Below are positions 1-8,108 of a stretch of 16,521 nt of DNA, one piece after another. Below the pieces are notes generated by a model. It searched no databases and was not told the origin of the DNA. It was given only the letters and a program-made list of their open reading frames with translations. The stretch is from JASHVB01 sp049522565 (GTDB taxonomy: Bacteria; Pseudomonadota; Alphaproteobacteria; Acetobacterales; Acetobacteraceae), in the NCBI GenBank assembly GCA_049522565.1, contig JBEKNT010000123.1, forward strand, positions 1 through 16,521, read 5' to 3'. A program made the position numbers and the translations under genes. Position 1 is the first letter of the stretch. The number at the start of each line of letters is the position of its first letter.

Positions 1-801
1 CGCCAAGCTGTTGCGGATGAAGCGGGGGTGATCGTCAAGCTGGATGGCGATGGACAGATGGACCCGGCGCTGATCAGCGCCTTCGTGATGCCAATTCTGG
101 ACGGCTGGGCCGACTACACCAAGGGAAACCGCTTCTATAACATCGAGGACGTGCGGCGCATGCCGAAGGTGCGCTTGCTCGGGAACGCGATCCTGTCTTT
201 CGTAACCAAGCTCTCCAGCGGCTACTGGACCATTTTCGACCCGACCAACGGCTTCACCGCGATCAGCGCCGCGGTGGTTCGCCACCTGCCGCTGCACAAG
301 ATCAGCCGGCGTTATTTCTTTGAATCCGACATGCTGTTCCGGCTGGGAACGCTGCGTGCCTGCGTGATCGATATCCCGATGGCCGCCGCCTACGGCGACG
401 AGGTGAGCAGCCTGAAGATCGGCCGCGTCCTCCCGCAGTTCCTGCGAGGCCATCTTCGGAACCTGGGCAAGCGGTTGCTCTACGCGTATTTTGTGCGGGA
501 TTTTTCGGTGGCCACGTTGCAACTGGTGTTCGGCACCCTGTTCCTGATATTCGGGTTGGTGTTCGGCTTGCACGCCTGGATCGTGAGTGCATCCGACCGG
601 ACTTATGCCAGCACGGGAACTGTCATGTTGGCGGCGTTACCGGTGATCGTGGGCATTCAGTTCCTGCTGTCTTTCATTGCGTTCGACATGGCGGCGACAC
701 CAAGCCGGGCCATACATTCTTTGCTTTCCGGTCCAGCACCCGGGCGCGCAGGCACCGGCGTGGCACAAACCGCGATCCATTCCGATCGTGCCGCAGTCTG
801 A
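1..801 (+). CDS. Family 2 glycosyltransferase, membrane-anchored (5' partial)
   Basis: The reading frame is open from the first base, so the N-terminus lies outside the window; 266 residues are visible. Near the start is an acidic DGDGQMDP motif (fragment residues 15-22), which matches the nucleotide-sugar/metal-binding site of GT2 enzymes. A DPTNG motif (about 80-84) after SGYW is typical of the polyprenyl-phosphate/dolichol-phosphate-type GT2 subgroup. Two hydrophobic segments near the C-terminus (about 170-194 and 206-228) should anchor the enzyme in the inner membrane. The tail after the second segment is about 30 residues of low-complexity Ala/Gly/Arg-rich sequence. The family transfers a sugar to a lipid carrier or glycan at the cytoplasmic face; donor and acceptor cannot be read from the sequence. 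The methyltransferase 174 nt downstream on the same strand supports a surface-glycan or glycolipid role. Confidence 0.88.
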   Translation, partial: RQAVADEAGVIVKLDGDGQMDPALISAFVMPILDGWADYTKGNRFYNIEDVRRMPKVRLLGNAILSFVTKLSSGYWTIFDPTNGFTAISAAVVRHLPLHKISRRYFFESDMLFRLGTLRACVIDIPMAAAYGDEVSSLKIGRVLPQFLRGHLRNLGKRLLYAYFVRDFSVATLQLVFGTLFLIFGLVFGLHAWIVSASDRTYASTGTVMLAALPVIVGIQFLLSFIAFDMAATPSRAIHSLLSGPAPGRAGTGVAQTAIHSDRAAV

Positions 802-975
802 CATGCTGGCCGGCGCGATGGATGTGCCACCACGGCCTTGCGTCACGGCAGCTTCCGGGGCTGCGCTGGAGCCCTGCATCTCGATGGGATGCCGGTGGTC
901 CGACATGCCGGGGCCGGCGTGCCGGGACGTTACCCTCAAAACGTCGCCGCAGCGTCCGAACCAGCCATCCCTCCG

Positions 976-1842
976 ATGAACTGCACCCTATGCTCGGCGC
1001 CGATGCAGCTCGAGCCGATCGCCCAGGTGTTTCGCTGCCCGGGCTGCGGCTTTTTTGCCAGTCGCCTGCCGGTCCTGGTGAACCAGACCTCGGCCATCGA
1101 CGAGGCCAGGCGAGAGCGCGGGCTGAAGCTCTTGCGTCTGAGGAATTTCCAGGAAATCCTCGATCGCTGTGATCGCATCCTACCGTCCGGTGCGACGCTT
1201 CTCGACGTCGGCTGCGCGCATGGATGGTTTCTCGATGCGGCCGCAAAGCGCGGCTACGATGCCATCGGCATTGAGCCGGACCGCGAGATTGCCGCGCGTG
1301 CGCGCGCCTCTGGTGCGCGGGTGATCGAGGGGTTTTTTCCAACCGCTTTGCCGGAAACATCGCGCTTTGCCGCCATCACATTCAATGACGTCCTGGAGCA
1401 CCTGCCTGATCCCGACACGGTCATCGCTCAGGTAAATGCGCGATTGCTGCCTGGCGGCATCGTCGTGATCAACCTGCCGGTATCGGAGGGCGTGATATTC
1501 CGTCTGTCGCGTCTCGCGGCAAAATTGGGCTATGCGGTACCGCTGACACGGATGTGGCAGGTGGGACTGCCTTCGCCGCACCTGAGCTATTTCTCATCAA
1601 GCCTGGTCGTGCGGCTGATGTGCCGCCACGGCTTGGAACTGATCGAAAGCCGACCGTTGGAAGCGATTATGCGGCAGGGCCTGTACCACCGGATTTGCGC
1701 CGACCGGGGAATTTCGCGGTTCGGCGCAGGCATGATTTTCTGTGCGGCGCTCTTGCTGCGGCTCGTCATTCGCCGGTTTCCCTCCGACATTCGCTATTTT
1801 CTGTTTCGCAAGCCTGGCGCATTGCCTGTGGACAAAGCCTGA
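976..1842 (+). CDS. Class I SAM-dependent methyltransferase with N-terminal zinc ribbon
   Basis: This 288-residue protein starts with a probable zinc ribbon: Cys3, Cys6, Cys21 and Cys24 in a C-x2-C...C-x2-C pattern. A Methyltransf_23-type Rossmann domain follows. Motif I is LLDVGCAHG (75-83), the acidic residue closing strand beta2 is Glu100, and FNDVLEHL (about 137-143) is the post-motif seen in this family. HLSYF (202-206) is also characteristic. A hydrophobic stretch near 250-265 followed by basic residues may associate with the membrane. I chose the ATG at 976 because the Cys cluster begins directly after it. The frame stays open upstream to 838, but that extension shows no conserved features. 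The ribosome binding site is weak. Proteins of this type methylate sugars, quinones or lipids; with a glycosyltransferase upstream, a glycan or lipid substrate is the best guess. Confidence 0.85.
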   Translation: MNCTLCSAPMQLEPIAQVFRCPGCGFFASRLPVLVNQTSAIDEARRERGLKLLRLRNFQEILDRCDRILPSGATLLDVGCAHGWFLDAAAKRGYDAIGIEPDREIAARARASGARVIEGFFPTALPETSRFAAITFNDVLEHLPDPDTVIAQVNARLLPGGIVVINLPVSEGVIFRLSRLAAKLGYAVPLTRMWQVGLPSPHLSYFSSSLVVRLMCRHGLELIESRPLEAIMRQGLYHRICADRGISRFGAGMIFCAALLLRLVIRRFPSDIRYFLFRKPGALPVDKA

Positions 1843-1980
1843 GGGTCGTACGGCGTTATTCCCGCATCCGTGCTACAACACGCTGCAGTTCAGCGCCGTT
1901 GACCTGTCCGGTCGTATGGCCCACGCCGGCGCGGCCCAGGCGCGACAGCGCGACGACGCACCCGGTCGGCGCGGCGGAGC

Positions 1981-1992
1981 TTGACCTGTCAA
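1981..1992. promoter_or_regulatory. Palindrome TTGAC-CT-GTCAA upstream of SURF1 gene
   Basis: A 12-bp palindrome with 5-bp arms and a 2-bp centre ends 24 nt before the SURF1 ATG. The first ten bases also occur at 1899-1908, so the intergenic region carries one full palindrome and one half-site copy 82 bp apart. The spacing and symmetry suit a dimeric regulator. No recognisable regulator family motif is present, and a chance match is possible. Confidence 0.25.
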
Positions 1993-2016
1993 CACGGTTG
2001 AACAAAGTTGCCTCCG

Positions 2017-2697
2017 ATGCGTCGCCTGCTTTGGCCCGGCCTGATGACCACCGCAATGCTCGCCGTGCTGCTGGCGCTCGGCACCTGGCAGGTGCGGCGG
2101 CTGCACTGGAAGGAAGCCATCCTCGCGCAGATCGCCCACGCCGAAGCCGCCCCGCCGATCCCGTTGCAGGCCGTCCCCGAGCCATACACCAAGGTCGCCG
2201 TCACCGGGCATCTGCGCGCCGACCTGTCCGCCCAATACGCTGTCGAGGTGCGCGACACGCGCGAGGGGCCGCAGATGGGCACGTTCCTGGTCCAACCGCT
2301 GGAACGCCCGGGCGAGCCGCCGCTGCTGGTGGAACGCGGCTGGGTGCCGCAGAAACGCACCGCGCCGATCGCGCAACCGCCAGGTGAGACCACCGTCACC
2401 GGCTACATCCACGCGGCGGAAACCCCAGGCCTGTTCAGCGCAAAAGACGATCCCGCCGCACGCATCTTCTACACGCTGGATCCCGCGGCAATCGGCGCGT
2501 CGCTGGGATTGCCGCACGTCGCACCGTTCATTCTGATCGCCCTCGGACCCGCGCCGCCGGAGCTGTGGCCGGACCCCGCGCAACATTTACCGCAGCCGCC
2601 CAACAACCATCTCTCCTACGCCATCACCTGGTATGGCCTCGCGGTGGCGCTCGTGGTGATCTTCCTGGTCTGGGCCCGAAGGACATTGCGCGCATGA
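2017..2697 (+). CDS. SURF1-family cytochrome oxidase assembly protein
   Basis: This 226-residue protein has the SURF1 architecture: a transmembrane helix near the N-terminus (about 5-21) ending in GTWQVRRLHWK, a periplasmic domain with the ERGWVP motif (about 107-111), and a C-terminal helix (about 200-219) preceded by NNHLSYAITWY (196-206). SURF1 proteins help insert heme a into subunit I of aa3-type oxidases in the inner membrane. The length is normal for bacterial members. The ATG at 2017 is preferred over the in-frame TTG at 2008 because it places the basic MRR directly before helix 1. No cox structural genes are visible nearby, which differs from the common arrangement at the end of a cox operon. 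Its stop codon overlaps the next start (ATGA, 2694-2697), so the two genes are probably co-translated. Confidence 0.93.
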   Translation: MRRLLWPGLMTTAMLAVLLALGTWQVRRLHWKEAILAQIAHAEAAPPIPLQAVPEPYTKVAVTGHLRADLSAQYAVEVRDTREGPQMGTFLVQPLERPGEPPLLVERGWVPQKRTAPIAQPPGETTVTGYIHAAETPGLFSAKDDPAARIFYTLDPAAIGASLGLPHVAPFILIALGPAPPELWPDPAQHLPQPPNNHLSYAITWYGLAVALVVIFLVWARRTLRA

Positions 2698-4181
2698 CCG
2701 CCTACGACCGGTTGACCACCCGTTTCACCCGCATCGCCACGCTCGGCGAGGCCTCGTCCATGTTGGGCTGGGACGCTGCGACGATGATGCCGCCCGGTGG
2801 CGGTGCCGCGCGTGGCGACCAACTCGCGGTGCTCGCCGGGCTGTCGCATTCGCTGCTGTGCGCGCCGGAGCTGGCCGACGATCTCGCCGCCGCGGAAGCC
2901 GCCGCCGACGCACGTGATGCGTGGTGCGCCGCCAATCTGCGGCTGATGCGCAAGGCATATATTCGCGCGACCGCGATGCCGCGCGACCTGGTGGAAGCAC
3001 AGGCGCGCGCCAATTCCGCCTGCGAGAAGGTGTGGCGCGATGCGCGTCGCAATGCGGATTTTGCCCGTGTGCGCAAGCCGCTGGAGGAAGTGGTGCGCCT
3101 GGTGCGCGAGGCCGCCGCGGCATTGGCGCCGGCTCTGGGCCTGTCGCCGTACGATGCGTTGATGGACGGCTTCCAACACGGCCTGCGCGCCGCCAACGTT
3201 GCGGCCGTGTTCCGCGATTATGAGCACTTCCTGCGCCGGGCGTTGCCGCAGGCGGAAGCGCGCCAGGCAGGCCAGCCCGCGCCGTTGCGTCCGCAAGGCC
3301 CGTTCCCGATCGATGCGCAGGAGGCGTTGTGCCGCCGCCTGTCGGAACGCCTCGGACTCGATTTCAATCATGCAAGGCTGGACCGATCGGCGCATCCGTT
3401 CTCCGGCGGCACACGCACCGACGTGCGCATCACCACGCGCTACGACGCAGCGGATTTCGCGTCGGCGGTGCTCGCCGTGGTGCACGAGACCGGGCACGCG
3501 CTATACGAACGCGGCCTGCCGGCATCGTTCGATCGCCAGCCGGTCGGCGAGGCCGCGGGCATGGCCACGCACGAAAGCCAGTCGCTGATCGTGGAAATGC
3601 AAGCCTGCCGATCCGACGGCTTCCTGTCCTGGCTCGGCCCCGAGCTGCATGCCACGTTCGGCGGCGACGCGGCGCCATACCAGGCGGCGAACCTGGCGCG
3701 GCTATGGCGGCGCGTCGAACGCGGCTTCATCCGCGTCGATGCCGACGAGATGACCTATCCGGCGCATGTCATCCTGCGATTTCGCCTGGAACAGGCGATG
3801 GTCGCCGGCGAGCTTGCGGTGGCCGACCTGCCCAGCGCGTGGAACGAAGGCTTCACCGCGTTGCTTGGCATGCCGCCGCCGGACGACACGCGCGGCTGCT
3901 TGCAGGACATTCACTGGTACGATGGCGCGTTCGGCTATTTCCCCAGCTACACGCTGGGTGCGATGGCAGCCGCGCAACTGATGGCGGCGGCGCGGCGGGA
4001 CGTCGCGGGGATCGATGCGGGGTTGGCCCGCGGCGAACTCGCGCCCCTGTTGAGCTGGCTACGCGTCAAGGTGCATGGCCAGGGAAGTTTGCTGGGGTTC
4101 GACGACCTGCTGCGCGCCGCAACCGGCAAGCCGCTCGATCCCAAGGATTTCGAAGCGCATCTGACCGCGAGGTACTTGTAA
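2694..4181 (+). CDS. M32 family metallocarboxypeptidase (carboxypeptidase Taq type)
   Basis: The 495-residue product matches the usual ~500-residue length of the M32 family, zinc-dependent cytoplasmic carboxypeptidases that remove C-terminal residues from peptides. The zinc-binding HEXXH is HETGH at 264-268 and the third-ligand motif HESQ is at 293-296. DVRITTRY (243-250) is another family motif, and the C-terminal half has the conserved IHWYDGAFGYFPSY segment. The N-terminal GWDAATMMPPGG region is also typical. The ATG at 2694 overlaps the SURF1 stop by 4 nt (ATGA). All catalytic residues I can check are present, so it should be active. A terminator-like inverted repeat begins 3 nt after the stop. 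Confidence 0.95.
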   Translation: MTAYDRLTTRFTRIATLGEASSMLGWDAATMMPPGGGAARGDQLAVLAGLSHSLLCAPELADDLAAAEAAADARDAWCAANLRLMRKAYIRATAMPRDLVEAQARANSACEKVWRDARRNADFARVRKPLEEVVRLVREAAAALAPALGLSPYDALMDGFQHGLRAANVAAVFRDYEHFLRRALPQAEARQAGQPAPLRPQGPFPIDAQEALCRRLSERLGLDFNHARLDRSAHPFSGGTRTDVRITTRYDAADFASAVLAVVHETGHALYERGLPASFDRQPVGEAAGMATHESQSLIVEMQACRSDGFLSWLGPELHATFGGDAAPYQAANLARLWRRVERGFIRVDADEMTYPAHVILRFRLEQAMVAGELAVADLPSAWNEGFTALLGMPPPDDTRGCLQDIHWYDGAFGYFPSYTLGAMAAAQLMAAARRDVAGIDAGLARGELAPLLSWLRVKVHGQGSLLGFDDLLRAATGKPLDPKDFEAHLTARYL

Positions 4182-4183
4182 GG

Positions 4184-4216
4184 AAACCTCTCCCGCGCGC
4201 AGCGCGGGAGAGGTTT
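4184..4216. terminator. Inverted repeat between convergent genes, likely bidirectional terminator
   Basis: A perfect 15-bp inverted repeat (4184-4198 and 4202-4216) with a 3-nt GCA centre lies between the convergent stops of the M32 peptidase (4181) and the binding protein (4224). The arms are GC-rich with an AAACC/GGTTT base. On the plus strand the stem ends in TTT; on the minus strand it continues as TTTCCTT. There is no long T-tract, so it would be a weak intrinsic terminator or an mRNA 3'-end stabiliser. The sequence also resembles short palindromic repeats dispersed in many proteobacterial genomes, which cannot be tested from one copy. Confidence 0.7.
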
Positions 4217-4223
4217 CATCTCA

Positions 4224-5396
4224 TCAATATCCGTACGGGCTCTTGCTGACCGCTTCCCATTTGCCGCCCTTCACGACGCACAGGAACGATTCGTTCGAAC
4301 CCTGGTGCTTGGTCGCGCTGAACGTCATCGGCGGGGAGCCGAAGATGTCGTGCCAATCCTTGATGCTCTCCATGCCCGCAACGAAGCTGTCCACCGTCAG
4401 ATCCTTGCCGGCCCGCTGCACCGCCAGCACCACAAGCTGCGCCGCGGTGTAGCCGATCTGCGCGGCGAAGTTCGGCTCCTTGCCGAACTGCTTCTTGTAG
4501 TTCTCGGCAAACGCCTTCACCTCCGGACGCTGGTCGCTGGCGGCGACGTACAGGATCGGCGCCATCGAATAGAACCCTTCGGTCACGCCCCCCGGCGCTT
4601 CGGCAACGGCCTCGTCATAGCTTGCCGCCTGGCCCAGCATATCGACATTCCATCCGGTCTTGCGCACCGCGGAGATGATCTGCACCGAGTCACGCACGAT
4701 GCCGCCCACCACGATCAGATCGCAGTCGGCATCGCGCAGCCGCGCGACCGAGGCACTGAAATCGGTGTCCGTCGGCTTGTGCAGCGTTTCCCCCGCCAGC
4801 GTCATGTGCATCGCCGCCAACTGGTCGTTGACCCCCGACGTGATGTCGCGCCCGAAATCGGAATCCTGCGCCATCGCGCAGATCTTCTTCTTTCCCCGTT
4901 GCTCGATGAACACCTTCAGCCCGGCGCGAATCTGGTCGTAATACGAGGCGGCCAGGCCGAATTTCAGGTGATGCAGCGGTTCATACATCGAGCGGGCGGA
5001 GGTCAGCGGAAACACGTTCGGCACGCCCTTGGCAAGCTGATCGGGCATGGTGGCGTTGTTCATCGGCGTGCCGCCATTGGCCACCATCATGAACACGCCA
5101 TCCCGGTTGATCAGCTTGTTCGCCGCCTGCACCGAGCGCGGCACCTGGTACTGGTTGTCCTCCACAATGTATTTGATCTTGCGGCCGTTGATGCCGCCCT
5201 CGGCATTGACCTCGTCGAACACCATGCGCCAGGCGTTGGAGTTGTTGACCCCCCACATGGCGGTGACGCCGGACAGATCGGTATAGGTGCCGATGACCAG
5301 TTCGTTGTCGGTGACGCCACGGACGCTGTCCGCCGCCATGGCAGGGGCGGCAAGGGCGCCAAGCAGGGCGACCGCCGCAAGAATCCCGGTTCGCAT
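4224..5396 (-). CDS. ABC transporter substrate-binding protein, HAAT family (Leu/Ile/Val-type)
   Basis: This 390-residue periplasmic binding protein starts with a signal peptide: MRTG, a hydrophobic core, and an APAMA|AD signal peptidase I site after about residue 21. The mature protein has the Peripla_BP_6 pattern: VIGTYTDLSG near the start, EGGINGRKI, then the two alpha/beta lobes. A strong GGAGGGAG ribosome binding site lies 4-6 nt before the ATG at 5396. It is the last gene of the minus-strand series, 11 nt after the synthetase-like gene, and should deliver ligand to LivH/LivM. Binding proteins of this family linked to acyl-CoA-synthetase-like and fatty-acid-oxidation genes often bind carboxylates or aromatic acids rather than branched-chain amino acids. 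The ligand here is not readable from the sequence. Confidence 0.93.
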   Translation of the reverse strand: MRTGILAAVALLGALAAPAMAADSVRGVTDNELVIGTYTDLSGVTAMWGVNNSNAWRMVFDEVNAEGGINGRKIKYIVEDNQYQVPRSVQAANKLINRDGVFMMVANGGTPMNNATMPDQLAKGVPNVFPLTSARSMYEPLHHLKFGLAASYYDQIRAGLKVFIEQRGKKKICAMAQDSDFGRDITSGVNDQLAAMHMTLAGETLHKPTDTDFSASVARLRDADCDLIVVGGIVRDSVQIISAVRKTGWNVDMLGQAASYDEAVAEAPGGVTEGFYSMAPILYVAASDQRPEVKAFAENYKKQFGKEPNFAAQIGYTAAQLVVLAVQRAGKDLTVDSFVAGMESIKDWHDIFGSPPMTFSATKHQGSNESFLCVVKGGKWEAVSKSPYGY

Positions 5397-5407
5397 TTCT
5401 CCCTCCT

Positions 5408-6571
5408 TCATGTGCTGTACGCTTCTTCTTTCAGGGCACGATAGCTGGCTTCGGACGCATCGCGTTGCGTCGCCTGGCCATCGATCTGTTGGATGGCGAT
5501 GCCGAGGGCTGCGGCCCAGCGGCGCACCTCCGGTGCCACCGGAGCCGCGCCGACATAAGCCAGCCGCAGCCTGGCAAGTCCAAGTTCGCGCCGCACCGCG
5601 CGCAGCACCAGCCAGCGCGCCAACGCCGCGTACAGGCCGCCGCCCTGCCCAACCCCAATCGCCCAGCGATACGCCGCCTGCTGCAAGCGTGTGGCACCTG
5701 CCGCGGCCTGGTTGGCGCGCGCGTGCAAACGCTCCCAGGTTTGCGGATCGGCACCCAGCACGGTCGGTTGCAACTCCTGTAGATTCTCCGCCAGGGTCGT
5801 CGGGCTTTCCAGGTAGTTGCTGACGATCCGGCTGGACAATGCGAAGTACAGGCCCAGCACCCGCTCCATCACGTGCGACATCGGCAATATTGCCAAGCGT
5901 TCGTCGCCGGCCCGCGGACCCAGCATCGCGACGGCGTCGCCTACCAGTTGCAACACGTCGCCATGCGTCAACCGGCGGCCCGCGCCCGCGGCGCCTTGCG
6001 GAAACAGCAGCAACGCCGATTGCTCCGCGGTGATCGCGGCAACGCCGGTCTGCCACGCATCGCCGCTCGCCCGGTCGTGCTCCGCGCCACGTGCCAGGAA
6101 GTCGCGCCAGCTCTCGCTCATCGAATCGGTGAAATCGCGCAGTCCCTTCATCTCCAGGATGACGATCCGGCGCAGCGCCGGACAGGCGTCGCGCACCAAC
6201 AGCGCCTTGTCCAATTGCTCCTCGTTCTCGACGAACAGCACTCGCGCATTCGATTCCCGCAGCACGTGACCGAGCTGTTCCGCGCTGTCGGTCGGGCTCA
6301 CGCCGACGCTGATACCGCCGGTGGCGAGAATACCGAGATCGATTGCCACCCATTCCGGCCGCGTTTCCGCCAGCACGCAAGCCACATCGCCGCGGCCAAA
6401 GCCATCCGCCAGCAAGCCGGTGCCAACCTGTCGCACGCGCGCGCCAAGCTCCGCCCAGGTGACCGGCGTCCAGATGCCGCGATCCTTCTTGCGCAACACG
6501 ACGTCCCCGCCATGCGCTGCAACGCGCGCCAGCAGCATCGCCGGAATGCTGGGTTCGGAAGTCAATGCCAC
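5408..6571 (-). CDS. Truncated, degenerate AMP-binding (long-chain acyl-CoA synthetase-like) protein
   Basis: The 387-residue product aligns by eye with the N-terminal two thirds of the long-chain acyl-CoA synthetases often found in HAAT transporter operons: SEPSIPAMLLARVAAHG, WTPVTWAELGARVR, ETRPEWVAIDLGIL and LPMSHVMERVLG (about 229-240), then SNYLES and VGAAPVAPEV (340-349). Two catalytic signatures are missing. The ATP-binding P-loop (normally YTSGTTGxPKG) reads FPQGAAGAGRR at 190-200, and the A5 motif (YGxTE) reads IDGQATQ at about 363-369. The protein then stops, lacking the roughly 200 residues that normally form the rest of the adenylation site and the mobile C-terminal domain. The likely start is the GTG at 6571, with GAGGG 7 nt upstream and a 10-nt overlap with livF; a TTG at 6565 would give a TTGA overlap instead. 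Enzymatic activity is doubtful. The open frame suggests a retained non-catalytic role. Confidence 0.8.
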   Translation of the reverse strand: MALTSEPSIPAMLLARVAAHGGDVVLRKKDRGIWTPVTWAELGARVRQVGTGLLADGFGRGDVACVLAETRPEWVAIDLGILATGGISVGVSPTDSAEQLGHVLRESNARVLFVENEEQLDKALLVRDACPALRRIVILEMKGLRDFTDSMSESWRDFLARGAEHDRASGDAWQTGVAAITAEQSALLLFPQGAAGAGRRLTHGDVLQLVGDAVAMLGPRAGDERLAILPMSHVMERVLGLYFALSSRIVSNYLESPTTLAENLQELQPTVLGADPQTWERLHARANQAAAGATRLQQAAYRWAIGVGQGGGLYAALARWLVLRAVRRELGLARLRLAYVGAAPVAPEVRRWAAALGIAIQQIDGQATQRDASEASYRALKEEAYST

Positions 6572-7341
6572 AGCCGCGCCCTCTTGTAGCGCCGCTGCCC
6601 GCGGACACCGGCTTCCTTCTGCCCCAGATAGAATTCCTTGATCGCGTCGGTCTGCATCAGCTTCGAGCATTCGTCCGCCAGCACAATCCGTCCAACCTCC
6701 AGCACATAGCCATAATCCGCAGTCTGCAACGCCATATGCGCATTCTGCTCTACCAACAGGATCGCCACGCCCTGTTCCTGGTTGATGCGGCGGATGATGC
6801 CGAAAATCTGCTGCACCAGCAGCGGCGACAATCCCAACGACGGTTCGTCGAGCAATAGCAGCCTCGGCCGCCCCATCAACGCGCGGCTGATCGCCAGCAT
6901 CTGCTGCTCGCCACCCGACAGCAGGCCGGCGCGCTGGTGCTGGCGTTCCTTCAGCCGCGGGAAATAGCTGAAGCAGAGTTCGAGATCCTGCGCGACCTCC
7001 GCCTTGTTGTGGCGGGTATAGGCGCCCATCATCAGGTTTTCGTGCACGGTCAGGAACGGAAACGTTTCGCGCCCTTCCGGCACGTGGCAGATGCCGAGTC
7101 GCATCACCTGGTCCGGCGACATGTGCGCGATGTCGCGCCCCTGGAACACCACCTTGCCGCGTTCGGGGTCCAGCACACCGGAAATCGTGCGCAGCACCGT
7201 GGTCTTGCCCGCGCCGTTGGCACCCAGCACGGTGACGATCTGTCCGGGCGAAACATCCAGGCTGACACCGCGAATCGCCTGGATCGGACCGTAGAAGGTC
7301 TCGATGCCGGAGACGGAGAGCAGTGATGCGGCGCCGCTCAT
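6562..7341 (-). CDS. livF: ABC transporter ATP-binding protein LivF-type
   Basis: The 259-residue ATPase has Walker A GANGAGKT (40-47), ABC signature LSGGE (141-145) and Walker B LLLLDE (161-166), followed by LLVEQN as is usual in LivF. It powers the HAAT importer on the cytoplasmic side together with LivG. The C-terminus carries a basic tail (QRRYKRARLW, about 249-258) not found in E. coli LivF but typical of LivF homologues in synthetase-linked operons. The ATG at 7341 overlaps the livG stop (ATGA), and the 3' end overlaps the synthetase-like gene, so translation of the series is probably coupled. Confidence 0.94.
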   Translation of the reverse strand: MSGAASLLSVSGIETFYGPIQAIRGVSLDVSPGQIVTVLGANGAGKTTVLRTISGVLDPERGKVVFQGRDIAHMSPDQVMRLGICHVPEGRETFPFLTVHENLMMGAYTRHNKAEVAQDLELCFSYFPRLKERQHQRAGLLSGGEQQMLAISRALMGRPRLLLLDEPSLGLSPLLVQQIFGIIRRINQEQGVAILLVEQNAHMALQTADYGYVLEVGRIVLADECSKLMQTDAIKEFYLGQKEAGVRGQRRYKRARLWH

Positions 7342-8108
7342 GCTGCCACCTCGCCGCCGATATAGGCGCGCACCACTTCGGGGTGGGACTGCACTTCCTC
7401 CGGCGTTCCGAGCGCAATCACCTTGCCGTAGTTCAGCGCCATCACGCGGTCCGAGACCTGGCGCACCAGGTTCATATCATGCTCGACCATGATGACGGTG
7501 ATACCGAGATCCTTCTTGATGTCCTCGATCCAGAATCCCATGCCTTCCGTTTCTTCGACATTCAGGCCCGACGACGGCTCGTCCAGCAACAGCAATTTCG
7601 GTTCGATACACAGCGCCCGCCCGAGTTCGACCACCTTGCGCACACCATAGGGCAGGTTGGCGATCAACGTGTCGCGATAGCGCTCCAGATTGAGGAACGC
7701 GATCACGTCTTCGACCTTTGCGCGATGCGCCAGCTCATCCCGTCGCGCCGCCGGAAGAAAAAGCAATTGCTCCAGGATTCCCGTGTGGGCGTGGCAGTGC
7801 CGCCCGATCAGCAGGTTCTGCAACAGCGTCGCCTGCGGAAACAGCTCGATATTTTGGAAGGTCCGTGCGATGCCAAGCGAGGCGATGCGATGCGCGGGTA
7901 CCTCGGTAATGTCCTGATCCTCGAGGATCAGCCGGCCGGAGGTCGGTCGATAGATCCGGCTGATCAGGTTGAAGATCGTCGTCTTGCCGGCGCCGTTCGG
8001 GCCGATGATGGAAAACACCTCACCCTGTCTGACGTCGAAGCTGACGGAATCGACGGCGCGAATGCCGCCGAAGCGGATGCTGATGTCGTCAGCCGCGAAG
8101 AAGGTCAT
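7338..8108 (-). CDS. livG: ABC transporter ATP-binding protein LivG-type
   Basis: The 256-residue ATPase shows Walker A GPNGAGKT (36-43), ARTFQNIELF after the Q-loop (81-90), Walker B LLLLDE (172-177) and the H-loop VEHDM (His210). The signature region reads LPYGVRKVVELGRAL (152-166) rather than the canonical LSGGQ; LSYG-type variants are normal in LivG. The ATG at 8108 is chosen because it overlaps the livM stop by 4 nt (ATGA) and begins MTFFAADDISIRFGG, the usual LivG start. The frame is open further upstream, but only inside livM. A segment of about 25 residues after GRHCHAHTG is the usual LivG insert. Confidence 0.94.
   Translation of the reverse strand: MTFFAADDISIRFGGIRAVDSVSFDVRQGEVFSIIGPNGAGKTTIFNLISRIYRPTSGRLILEDQDITEVPAHRIASLGIARTFQNIELFPQATLLQNLLIGRHCHAHTGILEQLLFLPAARRDELAHRAKVEDVIAFLNLERYRDTLIANLPYGVRKVVELGRALCIEPKLLLLDEPSSGLNVEETEGMGFWIEDIKKDLGITVIMVEHDMNLVRQVSDRVMALNYGKVIALGTPEEVQSHPEVVRAYIGGEVAA

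Noticed and set aside
838..975. N-terminal extension of the methyltransferase by 46 residues
   Set aside because: No family similarity or ribosome binding site; the zinc-ribbon Cys cluster starts right after the ATG at 976.
5408..6571. Frameshift as the cause of the truncated synthetase
   Set aside because: Family similarity continues in one frame through VGAAPVAPEV almost to the stop, and only 11 nt separate the stop from the binding-protein gene. There is no room for a missing C-terminal domain in another frame.
4224..6608. Possible large fusion of the binding protein with upstream sequence in one long minus-strand frame
   Set aside because: The binding protein has its own signal peptide and strong ribosome binding site at 5396. 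The upstream part of that frame is an out-of-frame reading of the synthetase-like gene.
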